A stretch of DNA of 64,000 nucleotides, from contig JASEJE010000001.1 in assembly GCA_030024085.1 (NCBI GenBank), forward strand, positions 62,001 to 126,000, read 5' to 3'. The translations under genes and the position numbers were made by a program. Below, one piece after another: positions 43,136 through 52,621 of this stretch (the first letter of the stretch is position 1; each line of letters starts with the position of its first letter). The notes under the pieces were generated by a model. It was not told the origin of the DNA. It did no database searches and was given only the letters and a program-made list of their open reading frames with translations. The stretch is from Bacillota bacterium. GTDB taxonomy: Bacteria; Bacillota; SHA-98; UBA4971.

Positions 43136-44827
43136 CTATTCCGTCGCTCGTTCCTGGCCGACAAACCAGGTTCCTGCTATTGGCGCTGTCACCCTCTTGC
43201 CGCCCAGGAAGAGCGGGGGAGGACTTAGCAGCAACCGTCTATCGTAGGTGACGAGGACATTTCCCACGAGAAGCGCCGAACCGGGACTCACAATATTGCC
43301 CTTGATAGTGATGCTAGGTAAGCCCTCTCCGCGCAAGTTGTCACCGATCATGAGTATGCCGAGACCCTTCTTGTCCAGCCACCTCTTGATTTCTCCTGGG
43401 ATGTCAACAGGCAGATCCAAGACAGAGAACGCATGCTCTGCCTCCGAATACACAGGTCCGTCCACGCGGATATTGGCTGATGTACCATCAAGGATAGCAA
43501 AGCCACTTGCCAAGATCGCAGGGAGGGACCGGGCTTTCTGGATGTTGACCTTCCCTCCCACATAGATGCATGCTTCGTCGGCGAAGACTCCTCCGCCTAT
43601 GGACGTTCCTTCGACGTCACCGCCCCCATTTGGACCCAGTATGACCAGAACATCCCGCAATATGCCGGGTGGCCGCCCGCGCAGATATACGCTTCCGCCA
43701 ACTGTAGTGGGTGTTTCGGGGCTTCCAATGGTCGTGCGGACTGGCCAATCATCTGACGGGCTCGCCTGTGACGAGTCAATGCAAATCGAGCCGTCCACTC
43801 TTGCTGTAATAAGGGCAACGCCGTTGTTCTTCCCAACGTTTCGTACGACGATATTGCCAGTCACATGCCCCGATATCTTGTCTATCGTACAGTTTTCGAT
43901 ATATAGATCGCCGTTCACCAATGCCCTAATCTCTTTGATCCTGTCTTTGCAGTTGCTGATGTAAAGGGGTCCATCGCCCTTAAGAGTGACGACCTTATCG
44001 GGGGGAAGATAGATCCGCGTTTCGTCAAGCGGCGGGGTCCAGGGCAGCGCAACTTGGAACCAATAACCGTCTGGGCCTTCGTAGCCCCAGTCAGGGACGG
44101 GAACGAAATCCGAGTCTGACGTCGACAGCCAAACCTCCTCATTCGCACCTGATGACGGCTCGTACTGCGACCCCTCGTTGATCGTCAGAAACCATCTCAG
44201 GATGGCGGTATACCAGGGATCATGCGCGTACACCACGTGCTTCCATGCTTCCGGCACCAGCCCAACCGTGACGGCAACCGTTACCCTGCGCGAAGACGCC
44301 TGAGCTACGGAAACCACGCGATACAGGTCTTGCGAGGGCGAACTATCCACCCGCGCAGCATACGGAATTCCGTCGATTTCGCCACTGACCTCAAGGTCTC
44401 CGACACTGTCGGTGCCCTGCGCCCCCCGGTCGCTTCCTGCACCGCTGCCCTTTCCAGAACTGCCTCCATGACGATGACTGTGCCCGTGGCCGTTGCCCCC
44501 TTGGCCATGACGATTGCCATGGCTAGGCCTCGTTTGCTCTATGGACGCTTCAAACAGCCATCGGTTAATACCGGCCTCTGCAGCATAAAGCGCCTTCGTG
44601 CGCTCGACGGACCACGATGTCGCGCGCGCGGTCATGGTGACCAGGGTTATGCACGCGAGGACTATGATGGATACGAATGAGACGGCGATGAGGACCGTGA
44701 TGAGGGCAACGCCTCTTTCAGCCCGTGCGCTCCGTGCGTTGGGCTTGCAGCTACCAAGGCGCGGCTTGTTCGACCGTGCGGAGCGCTTGTGCTCCTGACC
44801 GCCAGGGACCCGTGGATGCTCTCCCAT
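43136..44827 (-). CDS. PilX-like pilus-assembly protein with His/Gly-rich insert
   Basis: 563 residues from the ATG at 44827 (GGGGGGTGG just upstream). The N-terminal PilX-type segment is GVALITVLIAVSFVSIIVLACITLVTMTA with ALYAAEAGINRWLFEASIEQ after it. Residues of about 105-140 are a His/Gly/Ser-rich stretch (HGQGGNGHGHSHRHGG) absent from ordinary PilX proteins. The large C-terminal part has repeated beta-strand turns (GDLYIENCTIDKISGHVTGNIVVRNV, GGSVYLRG) like a right-handed beta-helix or polymer-forming domain. It is first in the pilin-gene cluster; role inferred as a pilus-tip or surface protein. Confidence 0.7.
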   Translation of the reverse strand: MGEHPRVPGGQEHKRSARSNKPRLGSCKPNARSARAERGVALITVLIAVSFVSIIVLACITLVTMTARATSWSVERTKALYAAEAGINRWLFEASIEQTRPSHGNRHGQGGNGHGHSHRHGGSSGKGSGAGSDRGAQGTDSVGDLEVSGEIDGIPYAARVDSSPSQDLYRVVSVAQASSRRVTVAVTVGLVPEAWKHVVYAHDPWYTAILRWFLTINEGSQYEPSSGANEEVWLSTSDSDFVPVPDWGYEGPDGYWFQVALPWTPPLDETRIYLPPDKVVTLKGDGPLYISNCKDRIKEIRALVNGDLYIENCTIDKISGHVTGNIVVRNVGKNNGVALITARVDGSICIDSSQASPSDDWPVRTTIGSPETPTTVGGSVYLRGRPPGILRDVLVILGPNGGGDVEGTSIGGGVFADEACIYVGGKVNIQKARSLPAILASGFAILDGTSANIRVDGPVYSEAEHAFSVLDLPVDIPGEIKRWLDKKGLGILMIGDNLRGEGLPSITIKGNIVSPGSALLVGNVLVTYDRRLLLSPPPLFLGGKRVTAPIAGTWFVGQERATE

Positions 44828-45037
44828 GGTCCACCCCCCGCTTGGCATAGACCATCATCAACGACCGGATTGTGGCACCGCAAGTGCGTTCTACCGGTCT
44901 CCCAAAATGATTCTACATTTTCTATCAAATTCCTCTTCGCGGACCGAGGATTTTCGCCCTGGGATCACGCCCCCACGGGGGAATACTCTCCTTGAGAGCG
45001 ATTGCGGGTTAGGCGGCGGAATGGAGCTGGTGAACGC

Positions 45038-46252
45038 ATGGCAACCGTGGTGGTCGTGGGCGCGGGCATCGGAGGGCTCACTGCTGCGATCAATCTCCGC
45101 AAGGGGCTCGGGTCGGAGCATCAGGTAGTCGTGATAGAGCGCGAGGTGGTCCAGGGGTTCCATCCTTCCATCCTCTGGATACTCGAAGGGAGCCGGACGC
45201 CTAGGGACATCACAACGAGCATCGACGCCATCAGACGGCGAGGTATCACCCTCGTCCACGACACAGTCCGGGACATCGACATGGCGCGTCGCGTCGTGAA
45301 ATGCGAGCTAGAGCAGGTACCCTATGACTTCCTGGTCCTGGCGCCAGGGGCGGACCACGCTCCTGAACGCGTCCCGGGCCTGGTGGACGCGCCTGCGCAC
45401 CCGATGGCATCCGGGTCGGCCCGGACCTCGGGGCCGGTCTTCAACCTTTTCTCTATTGACGGGATCCTCGGTCTACGCGGTGCTCTGGAAACGGCCGAAC
45501 GTGGAGACATCCTCGTAGTTGCGCCGACCGGTCCGCACAAGTGCCCGCCGGTGCCCGTCGAGACCGCCATGATCCTCGACCGCGTCCTGCGCAGGGCGGG
45601 CAAGAGAAAGAGGTTCTCGATAAGCGTGTTCTCACCAGAGACGCTGCCTTTTGAGGCTGCAGGCGCGGCCGTGGGCAGGACAGCTGTGCACGCGATGGCG
45701 CGTCGCGGGGTGTCATACCACGGGAACTGGCACCTCGAGGCTGTGGAGCGGGGCCGCCGGGTCGCTGTGTTCACTGAAGGTCGCGTGGCATACGATATCC
45801 TCGTGTTTATCCCGCCGATCCGGGTCCCCGACTTCGTGAAGCAGGCTGGACTTTCCTCGGGGAAGGACGGGTTCGTGAGGGTGGACCCGCACTATCTCTC
45901 GCTGTCAGCCATGGACAACCCGAGGGGTGGAGAGCATCGGGTCTTCGCCATCGGGGACGTCACCGATATCCCGATGCCGCGCGGCGGGTATGTCCCGAAA
46001 TCAGGCGCCGTCGCTCACCTGCAGTCTCTCGTGGTTGCGGGGAATATCGCCGCGCTTGTGCGCGGCAAGAGTCCCAGCAGACGCTTCTCGGGCCTCGCCC
46101 TGTGCGTGGTCGAGATGGGGGACCTCCCCCCGGTCACGATCATCGGCAATTTCTTCTCACAGTCAGGCGGTTTCAGGGTCTTGCCGCGCCTGCGGGCTTT
46201 TACTACCGTCAAGCAACTCGTTGAGCGGAACTGGCTTCGCGAGCGACAGTAG
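45038..46252 (+). CDS. SQR/FCSD-like FAD-dependent oxidoreductase
   Basis: 404 residues from the ATG at 45038 (MATVVVVGAGIGGLTAAINL). The FAD-binding GxGxxG motif opens the protein, FLVLAPGADH is the second dinucleotide-fold turn and HRVFAIGDVTDIP the FAD-phosphate Asp motif. The overall layout follows sulfide:quinone oxidoreductase. Only one of the SQR-type cysteines is visible (GPHKCPPVP), so sulfide oxidation is doubtful and a general NADH or quinone reductase role is possible. It is convergent with liv system 3. Confidence 0.75.
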   Translation: MATVVVVGAGIGGLTAAINLRKGLGSEHQVVVIEREVVQGFHPSILWILEGSRTPRDITTSIDAIRRRGITLVHDTVRDIDMARRVVKCELEQVPYDFLVLAPGADHAPERVPGLVDAPAHPMASGSARTSGPVFNLFSIDGILGLRGALETAERGDILVVAPTGPHKCPPVPVETAMILDRVLRRAGKRKRFSISVFSPETLPFEAAGAAVGRTAVHAMARRGVSYHGNWHLEAVERGRRVAVFTEGRVAYDILVFIPPIRVPDFVKQAGLSSGKDGFVRVDPHYLSLSAMDNPRGGEHRVFAIGDVTDIPMPRGGYVPKSGAVAHLQSLVVAGNIAALVRGKSPSRRFSGLALCVVEMGDLPPVTIIGNFFSQSGGFRVLPRLRAFTTVKQLVERNWLRERQ

Positions 46253-46261
46253 ACCAGCTCC

Positions 46262-47044
46262 TTACGATGACACCACGGCGGCGCTTCCCTGCCCTGCCTG
46301 CGCGGGCCGGCGACCTGCGGCGGGCTTGCGCCCCATCCCGAGATACGCCTGCTGGATCCTGGGGTCCTGTCGCAGCTCGCGCGAAGGGCCGGCGAGCACG
46401 ATCCTCCCTGTCTCCAGCACATACGCTCTGTGCGCCACGCGCAAGGCTATTCTGGCGTTCTGCTCCACCAGCAGGATGGTCACGCCCTCCCGGTTGATCT
46501 CCCCGATCGTGCGGAAGATTTCCTGCACCAGCTTAGGCGCAAGGCCGAGCGAGGGCTCATCCAGGAGCAGCACTTTCGGGTCGGCCATAAGCCCGCGGGC
46601 GATGGCGAGCATCTGTTGTTCGCCGCCGGACAATGTGCCGGCGAGCTGGCCGCGGCGCTCGGCGAGCCTGGGGAAAAGCCGGTATGCCCGCTCGCGCCCC
46701 TCCCTCACCCGCGTCGCGTCCTGCCGGTACCTGTAGGCCCCGAGGTTGAGATTTTCCTCGACCGTAAGTGTTGCGAAAACCCGGCGCCCTTCTGGCACGT
46801 GCGCGACCCCGAGTTCCACTATCCTGTGCGCTGCCGCCGCCTGAATCTCCTGGCCCGCCAGGCGAATGTGCCCGGCGCGCGGTCGCAGGAGGCCGGAGAC
46901 GGCCCGTAGCGTCGTGGTCTTGCCCGCGCCGTTGGCACCGAGGAGCGTTACGATCTCTCCCTGCTCCACGGCAACGCTAACGCCTTTCACGGCCTGGACA
47001 TTTCCGTATGAGATGTGAACGTCATCAAGCTCAAGCAGGCTCAT
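46262..47044 (-). CDS. livF: LivF ATPase (system 3)
   Basis: 260 residues from the ATG at 47044, which overlaps the LivG end by 14 bases. Walker A GANGAGKTT, signature LSGGEQQMLAIARGLMADP, Walker B VLLLDEPSLGL, VTILLVEQNA and ending PRIQQAYLG. The tail extends about 25 Ala/Gly/Arg-rich residues past the family terminus. Confidence 0.92.
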   Translation of the reverse strand: MSLLELDDVHISYGNVQAVKGVSVAVEQGEIVTLLGANGAGKTTTLRAVSGLLRPRAGHIRLAGQEIQAAAAHRIVELGVAHVPEGRRVFATLTVEENLNLGAYRYRQDATRVREGRERAYRLFPRLAERRGQLAGTLSGGEQQMLAIARGLMADPKVLLLDEPSLGLAPKLVQEIFRTIGEINREGVTILLVEQNARIALRVAHRAYVLETGRIVLAGPSRELRQDPRIQQAYLGMGRKPAAGRRPAQAGQGSAAVVSS

Positions 47045-48005
47045 GCAAATCCGTCCTTGCGCGCCCAGGATCGCCTGTGCCCCCGGCGCAGGCGTCGCCG
47101 CAGGCCTCGCCGGTGTCGTTGGCCTTGACGGCCCCGCCGACCGCGCCGGCTCCGCTTGTCGCAGAGGCATCGCTGATCCCATGGGCTGCGTCGTATTCGT
47201 CCAGCTCGTCGGATTCGTCGTCGGTGCCCAGGTACGCCTCGATAACGCGCGGATCCTGCTGAACCTCATCAGGGGTGCCCTCGCTGATCTTCTGCCCGTT
47301 GTCCATAACGGCAACGAGGTCAGATACTCCCATGACCACCTGCATATCGTGCTCGATGAGGAAGACAGTGATCCCCGACCCTCTGATCTCCTGGATGAGA
47401 TCCATGAGGCCGGCCGTTTCCTCCTCGTTCAGGCCGCCGGCTGGCTCGTCGAGGATCAGAAGACGCGGTCGCGTGGCGAGGGCCCGCGCTATCTCGAGGC
47501 GCCTCCGGTTGCCGTACGGAAGGTTGCGCGCAAGCTCGTCGCGGCACGCCCACAGGCCCATCTGCCGGAGGCAGCGCTCCGCCTCACCCCTCATGCGCTC
47601 CTCCTCCCTGCGCTGGCCCGCTGTCCTGAAGATGGACGCCGCCACCCCGGCCAGGCCCCTGCAGTGCTGGCCTGCCAGCACATTCTCGAAGCACGTGAGG
47701 TTTTCGAAAAGTCGCAGCGTCTGGAAGGTGCGCGCGATGCCCGCCTCCGCAACCTGGTGCGGCAGCTTGCCGACGATCTCTCGCCCCGCGAACCTGATGC
47801 TGCCTGTGTCCGGCCGGTAGATGCCCGTGATGAGGTTGAACACGGTCGTCTTGCCGGCGCCGTTCGGGCCGATGAGGCTCGTGATGCTGCCCTCGCACAC
47901 ATCGAGGTCGAAGGCGTCTACAGCGCGGAGCCCGCCGAATCGCTTGCTTACCCCCCTCAACTCGAGGAGGACCCCGTTGCCCGCGTTGCCCGCGCCCATC
48001 ATCAC
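47031..48005 (-). CDS. livG: LivG ATPase (system 3) with long C-terminal tail
   Basis: 324 residues. Walker A GPNGAGKTT, ARTFQTLRLFENLTCFENVLAG, LPYGNRRRLEIARALATRP, LILDEPAGGL and VFLIEHDM are the LivG set. The fold normally ends at VIEAYLG; here about 65 further residues follow, acidic then Gly/Ala-rich (DDESDELDEY and onward). Such tails resemble the linkers of the system-2 fusion. The ATG overlaps the livM stop by four bases. Confidence 0.9.
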   Translation of the reverse strand: MMMGAGNAGNGVLLELRGVSKRFGGLRAVDAFDLDVCEGSITSLIGPNGAGKTTVFNLITGIYRPDTGSIRFAGREIVGKLPHQVAEAGIARTFQTLRLFENLTCFENVLAGQHCRGLAGVAASIFRTAGQRREEERMRGEAERCLRQMGLWACRDELARNLPYGNRRRLEIARALATRPRLLILDEPAGGLNEEETAGLMDLIQEIRGSGITVFLIEHDMQVVMGVSDLVAVMDNGQKISEGTPDEVQQDPRVIEAYLGTDDESDELDEYDAAHGISDASATSGAGAVGGAVKANDTGEACGDACAGGTGDPGRARTDLHEPA

Positions 48006-49006
48006 TCACCCTCGCCTTCCTGCAGCTTGGTCGTCCAGCGCCTGCTGGGCCACAGCCCCTGCGGGCGGAAGATCATCATGAGCACCATGGCGGCGCCGAA
48101 GAAGAGCATCCGGTACTGTGCGAAGTTCCGCAGGATCTCGGGCAGCACCAGCATCGCCGCGGACCCCAGGACCACGCCGGGGATCGATCCCATGCCTCCC
48201 AGCACCACGATGCAGAACAGGATCACCGACTCCATGAACGTGAAGCTCTCGGGCGATATGACCACCAGCTTGGCGGCGAATACGGTTCCGGTCGCGCCCG
48301 CAAGCCCCGCGCCCAGCGTGAACGCCAGGAGCTTGGCCGCGCGTACGTCTATGCCCATGGCCTCGGCCGCCACTTCGTCCTCGCGGATGTAGTTCCATGC
48401 ACGGCCGATCCGGGAGCGCTGCAGGCGCACGAGGGCGAACATGCTCACCGCGACGAACACCCAGACCAGGTAGTAGAAGTGTATCGGCTTTTGTATCGTA
48501 AGGCCGAGGACGCGAAACTGGTCCAGCATGATGACGCCGTTCGGACCACCCGTGAGGCCCCACGGATTGTTGAGGAGGCTGATACGGATCATCTCGTTGA
48601 GGCCTATCGTCACGATGAGGAGGTAGTCGCCCCGAAGGTGGATGATCGGACGCGCGAGCACGTAGCCCGCGAGCCCAGCTGCAACTCCGCTCAGCGGCAA
48701 GAGCAGCCATAGCGAGATCCCAAGTTGCCCGCTGAGGATAGCGGTCGTGTATGCCCCAATCGCGAAGAATGCCATGTGCCCCATGTCGAATAGGCCCACT
48801 TCGCCCACGATGATGTTCAGGCTGAGGCCGAGGAGCACGTAAATGCCCCAGAAAACGGCGACGTCGATCCAGTAGTCGCTTGTGACCATCGGGAAGACCA
48901 ACGCAGCTACAGCAATGGCTGCGACCGCCCAGGCCGAGTAGCGGTCGACAAGTCCGGATATACGGCGTCCCGGCACAAGCCCGGGTCCGAGACGCGGCGA
49001 TGCCAC
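48002..49006 (-). CDS. livM: LivM permease (system 3)
   Basis: 334 residues. LivM signatures: GLSLNIIVGEVGLFDMGHMAFFAIGAYTTAIL, then IGRAWNYIREDEVAAEAMGIDVRAAKLLAF (coupling loop) and CIVVLGGMGSIPGVVLGSA. Codon 1 is an ATG at 49006; a 148-base gap separates it from livH. Confidence 0.92.
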   Translation of the reverse strand: MASPRLGPGLVPGRRISGLVDRYSAWAVAAIAVAALVFPMVTSDYWIDVAVFWGIYVLLGLSLNIIVGEVGLFDMGHMAFFAIGAYTTAILSGQLGISLWLLLPLSGVAAGLAGYVLARPIIHLRGDYLLIVTIGLNEMIRISLLNNPWGLTGGPNGVIMLDQFRVLGLTIQKPIHFYYLVWVFVAVSMFALVRLQRSRIGRAWNYIREDEVAAEAMGIDVRAAKLLAFTLGAGLAGATGTVFAAKLVVISPESFTFMESVILFCIVVLGGMGSIPGVVLGSAAMLVLPEILRNFAQYRMLFFGAAMVLMMIFRPQGLWPSRRWTTKLQEGEGE

Positions 49007-49154
49007 ATGCTACACTCCTCTCCTACTCGAGCTGCGAAAACCGCCAGGGCCGCTGCCTCCCTCTTACCCTTCTCCTGCCCTTCCTGCCCCTTTCCTGCTC
49101 CGTCCCGATGAACCTACCAGGGCCGCACCCAGCGCTCGCAATCGCGACCTCGCC

Positions 49155-50060
49155 CTAAACCTTTTCGGCGACGCGTTCGCCCAATAGGCCGGTGGGCCGG
49201 AAAATCAGCAGCAGAATCAGGATAAGGAACACGAACACGTCTTTCCACGCCGCAGAGATATACCCGCCTCCGAGCATCTCCAGTATGCCGAGCAGCAGGC
49301 CCCCAACCATGGCCCCTGGAATGTTCCCGATCCCCCCGAGGATTGCGGCAGTGAAGGCCTTCAGGCCATATGACCACCCGACCGTGAAGTGGATCTGCCG
49401 ATAATACAGCCCCAGCAGCACGCCCGCCACAGCACCGAGGCCAGGGCCGATGACGAAAATCAGCCGGATGATCTGATCGACGTTGATTCCCATGAGCCTC
49501 GCGGTGTCGTGGTCGATGGCCGTGGCGCGGATGGCCGCGCCTACCGTCGTGCGCTGGACGAACAGGTACAGGCCGGCCATGAGCAGGATGGACACCATCA
49601 GGATGAGCACCTGCATGAAGCCTATGTGGACGGCCCCGATCTCCCACCTCACGTCAGGGACGGCCCACGGAGGATACGCCCGGTAACGCGGGCCCCAGAC
49701 AAGCATGGCTGCGTTTTGCAGGAATATCGAGACGCCCATGGCGGACACGACCGCGGTCAGGCGGTTCGAGCGACGAAGAGGACGATAAGCCGCGCGCTCC
49801 ACGAGCACCCCGAGGATGGCAACCCCAGTCGCTGACGCGAGCACGGTCACCGGCAGCGCCGCCCACAGAGGCAGGGCGCTGCCCACGAACGTCGCAACCA
49901 GCAAAGTGAAGCCGAAATACGAGCCAAGCATGAAGAGATCGCCGTGGGCGAAGTTGATGAGCCTCATCACGCCGTAGACCATCGTATAACCGAGTGCAAC
50001 CAGCGCGTACACCGCACCCACGGTAAGGCCGTTGACGAGTTGCTCTATGAATAAAGCCAT
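49155..50060 (-). CDS. livH: LivH permease (system 3)
   Basis: 301 residues from the ATG at 50060 (MALFIEQLVNGLTVGAVYALVALGYTMVYGVMRLINFAHGDLFMLGSYFG). The coupling loop is VGAAIRATAIDHDTARLMGINVD and the later FTAAILGGIGNIPGAMVGG block is typical. Repeat copy B lies 73 bases upstream, between it and livK. Confidence 0.92.
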   Translation of the reverse strand: MALFIEQLVNGLTVGAVYALVALGYTMVYGVMRLINFAHGDLFMLGSYFGFTLLVATFVGSALPLWAALPVTVLASATGVAILGVLVERAAYRPLRRSNRLTAVVSAMGVSIFLQNAAMLVWGPRYRAYPPWAVPDVRWEIGAVHIGFMQVLILMVSILLMAGLYLFVQRTTVGAAIRATAIDHDTARLMGINVDQIIRLIFVIGPGLGAVAGVLLGLYYRQIHFTVGWSYGLKAFTAAILGGIGNIPGAMVGGLLLGILEMLGGGYISAAWKDVFVFLILILLLIFRPTGLLGERVAEKV

Positions 50061-50133
50061 ACCTTCGGCGCGGAAGCCCCGCCTCCGCGCGGGACCTCCG
50101 CGCCGGCACCTCCATCCATTCACGTCTCAATCT

Positions 50134-50345
50134 CTGAGTAGATCGCCACAAGTTTGCGCTGCTTTCCAGTGCGCAAGGCCTGTCCAGGGTTGCCGGTGTC
50201 GCACTCCGGGGACGGCGCGCGTGCGGTGAGCCTCGTTCGAATTTGGCGCACAGGCTAGCCGAATTTCAGGCACCCCGCCCTGGCAAGCACCGGCAACCCT
50301 AACACCGCCGGAAAAAGTGTCGCAAACTTATGGCGCCATACTTAG
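50134..50345 (+). repeat. Foldback element, full copy B (212 bp, opposite orientation)
   Basis: Same element as copies A and C but inverted. The end CTGAGTAGATCGCCACAAG is at 50134 and the end containing TATGGCGCCATA at 50328-50345. The blocks GGGTTGCCGGTG, GACGGCGCGC, TTCGAATTTGGC and CACCGGCAACCCT align over the full length. It is more diverged than A is from C. It lies in the livK-livH spacer and is not in contact with a stop codon. Confidence 0.9.
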
Positions 50346-50471
50346 AGCCGGGGGTGGCCCGCTCTCCGCCCTCTGCTCTCCACGCCCCACTCCCCGCTCC
50401 CCGCCGCGAGCGCCCCTGCCGCGCCAGCGGGTCCGGCTTTCGGGCGGACGGGCGTGGCGGGCGCTACGGCA

Positions 50472-51623
50472 CTACGGCTGGTATGGCTTGAACTTCCCGT
50501 CGGCGGTCACCTCGTACGCAAGATATATGGCTCCCTCGCGGTCACCTGCATCGTCGAACGAGATCGGCCCGGTGATGCCCGGAAGGTCCTGCATCTTGTT
50601 ACGGAGGTAGTCCGCCAGCACCTTTGAATCGGTGGACCTGGTGGCATCGATGGCGGCGGCGATGACTTTGAGCGCGTCAGCAGCGTAAACCGGCCAGGGG
50701 CTGCTCGGCGCCTCCTTATGCCGGCGAATGTACTCATCGAGGAAAGGCTTGGACTCGGGGTATCGGAGGTCGGTCGGCAAAGGCTCCTGAGTCATCAGGG
50801 ATCCTTTCGCGATCTCCAGGCCTGCAATGCTGATGAACTCGTCGTTGATGGCGGCGTTGCCCCCGACGAAGAAGGCCTTGCTGCCGAGATCCCTCATCTG
50901 CCGAATTATGAGGCCGGCCTCGGGGTAGTACGCAGTGTAGTACACCACCTCTGGCTTCGTGGTCAACATCCGGGTGATTACCGGTGTGAAGTCGCGCTCG
51001 CCTGGAGTGACTGCGTCGTAGAACACGACCTCGGCCTTCCTTGCCTGCTGCAGCGAGCGCCTGGCGGCCTCCGCGAGGCCCTTTCCGAATGTGGTGTTGT
51101 CGTGCAGGATGGCGACGCGCTTCAGTTTCAGGGTCTCATTGACGAATTCGGCAAAGAACGCTCCCTGGCGGTCATCCCGGAAGCACGTGCGGAAGAAGAA
51201 CTTCCACCCGTGGGATGTGAGTTGCTCCGCAGTGGACCCATATGCGATATTGAGGAGCCCCGCCCTCTCGTAGATGGTCGCCGCCGGCTCGGTCACCGAC
51301 GAACCGTAGGTGCCTATCACAGCGACCACTTTCTCGCTCAACATGCGCTGTGCAACCACTGCGCTTTGCTTGGGGCTGCACTGGTCGTCCCCGAGCACGA
51401 TCTCGATTGGCCGCCCAAGAATGCCGCCCTTCGCGTTGATCTGGTCCGCCACGATCTGGACGCAGTTTCGCGCCATCTCACCTTCGTACGCCCACTGCCC
51501 GGTGATAGGGGCCTGAAGACCTATGCGCACCGGCTCTACGGCGGCAAATGCGCCCGTCCCCAGCCCCAGCCCTAGAAGCAACACCAGAACAACAAGACAC
51601 CAACTCGACCGACAACCTCTCAC
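50472..51623 (-). CDS. livK: LivK-type substrate-binding protein (system 3)
   Basis: 383 residues. Signal peptide WCLVVLVLLLGLGLGTGAFA, then VRIGLQAPITGQWAYEGEMARNCVQIVADQINAKGGILGRPIEIVLGDDQC. Type 1 periplasmic-binding fold of the branched-chain amino acid family. Spacing to livH is 411 bases because repeat copy B lies between them. Confidence 0.9.
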   Translation of the reverse strand: MRGCRSSWCLVVLVLLLGLGLGTGAFAAVEPVRIGLQAPITGQWAYEGEMARNCVQIVADQINAKGGILGRPIEIVLGDDQCSPKQSAVVAQRMLSEKVVAVIGTYGSSVTEPAATIYERAGLLNIAYGSTAEQLTSHGWKFFFRTCFRDDRQGAFFAEFVNETLKLKRVAILHDNTTFGKGLAEAARRSLQQARKAEVVFYDAVTPGERDFTPVITRMLTTKPEVVYYTAYYPEAGLIIRQMRDLGSKAFFVGGNAAINDEFISIAGLEIAKGSLMTQEPLPTDLRYPESKPFLDEYIRRHKEAPSSPWPVYAADALKVIAAAIDATRSTDSKVLADYLRNKMQDLPGITGPISFDDAGDREGAIYLAYEVTADGKFKPYQP

Positions 51624-51909
51624 TTCTCAAGCACCTCCTGTCGATCCTTTCCTCTCGCAAGCGTCCAGCGCGCGATCATCCGCCCCATGTGGTTCCCGCT
51701 TCTCCGATGAGCTTCTGCCTGGGTACCCCTCCGGACACGCGCGCCTCCCCCGCTGAGGCAACATCACGCATGATAATTCGCTGTATCCAGGGCCAGTCCT
51801 CCTTCTCGCTGGGGTTCTGCTGGACGATTTTTCAGCGACCAGGTAGAACGACACCAGTTGCAGCCACCTTGCCAGAAGCTGGGTTTCTCGCGGTTGCCGG
51901 TACCTGTCT

Positions 51910-52368
51910 TCAGCGACGGCGCCCCGGGCGGAGCGCCATGACAAGACCTCGTCCCAGGGTGCCTGCCCTGGCCCGGCGGATGGCGTCCACGACCATGTTG
52001 TATGTATCGAACCCGAGGGCCCCGTTGGCGTTCGGCGTCTTGTCGTACTTGCTCTTGTAGGCTGCGACGAACTTCTTCGCAACATCGTTGGCAGGAGCCT
52101 CAGCGCTGTAGAAGGAGCTGATGGTCAGACCTTCGACTGCCTCACCGCCGATGCTCATCAGCTCAGGCGCGTCGAGGGCGTCACCACCGAGTATCGGGAT
52201 CTTGCTGCCGAGCTGGCGAAGCTGCTTCGCTATGAGGGCTGCGTCACCGAAGTAGCCGGGGACGAACAGAGCCTCCGCCTTGGCGGATATGACCTGGGTG
52301 AGCTGGGCCGTGAAGTCCTGGTCGCCGGTGTGGTATGCGACCTCGGCGAACACTGTAAACCCCTTAAT
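51910..52368 (-). pseudogene. Fragment of a fourth LivK-type binding protein
   Basis: About 150 residues covering only the middle of the family: KGFTVFAEVAYHTGDQDFTAQLTQVISAKAEALFVPGYFGDAALIAKQLRQLG, through NGALGFDTYNMVVDAIRRA. There is no signal peptide, no first lobe and no C-terminal third; the homology stops abruptly at both ends. It reads in the same direction as the livK just downstream and is most likely a duplication remnant. The flanking 51624-51909 and 52369-52621 show no gene. Confidence 0.82.
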
Positions 52369-52621
52369 TCGCCATCATCCTGCAAAGTCCTCCTCACACT
52401 GGGGATCAATCCCGGGCTCGTGCTCTCGAAACCGAGGACAAGCAGGTCCGAGCCGGATGATGGGACCAGAACGTGGCGGGACCTTTTCGTGGACGGAGGA
52501 GGAGGCATCCCTCGGGTGTCGAACAGGGAGGCGAGTTGGGTTCCTGCCATAGAGTCCTGGGTCGGGTCGGGCCGGGTCGGGTCGCAGGTCGCGTTTCCGG
52601 CGAGATCGACGGTCACAGCAG

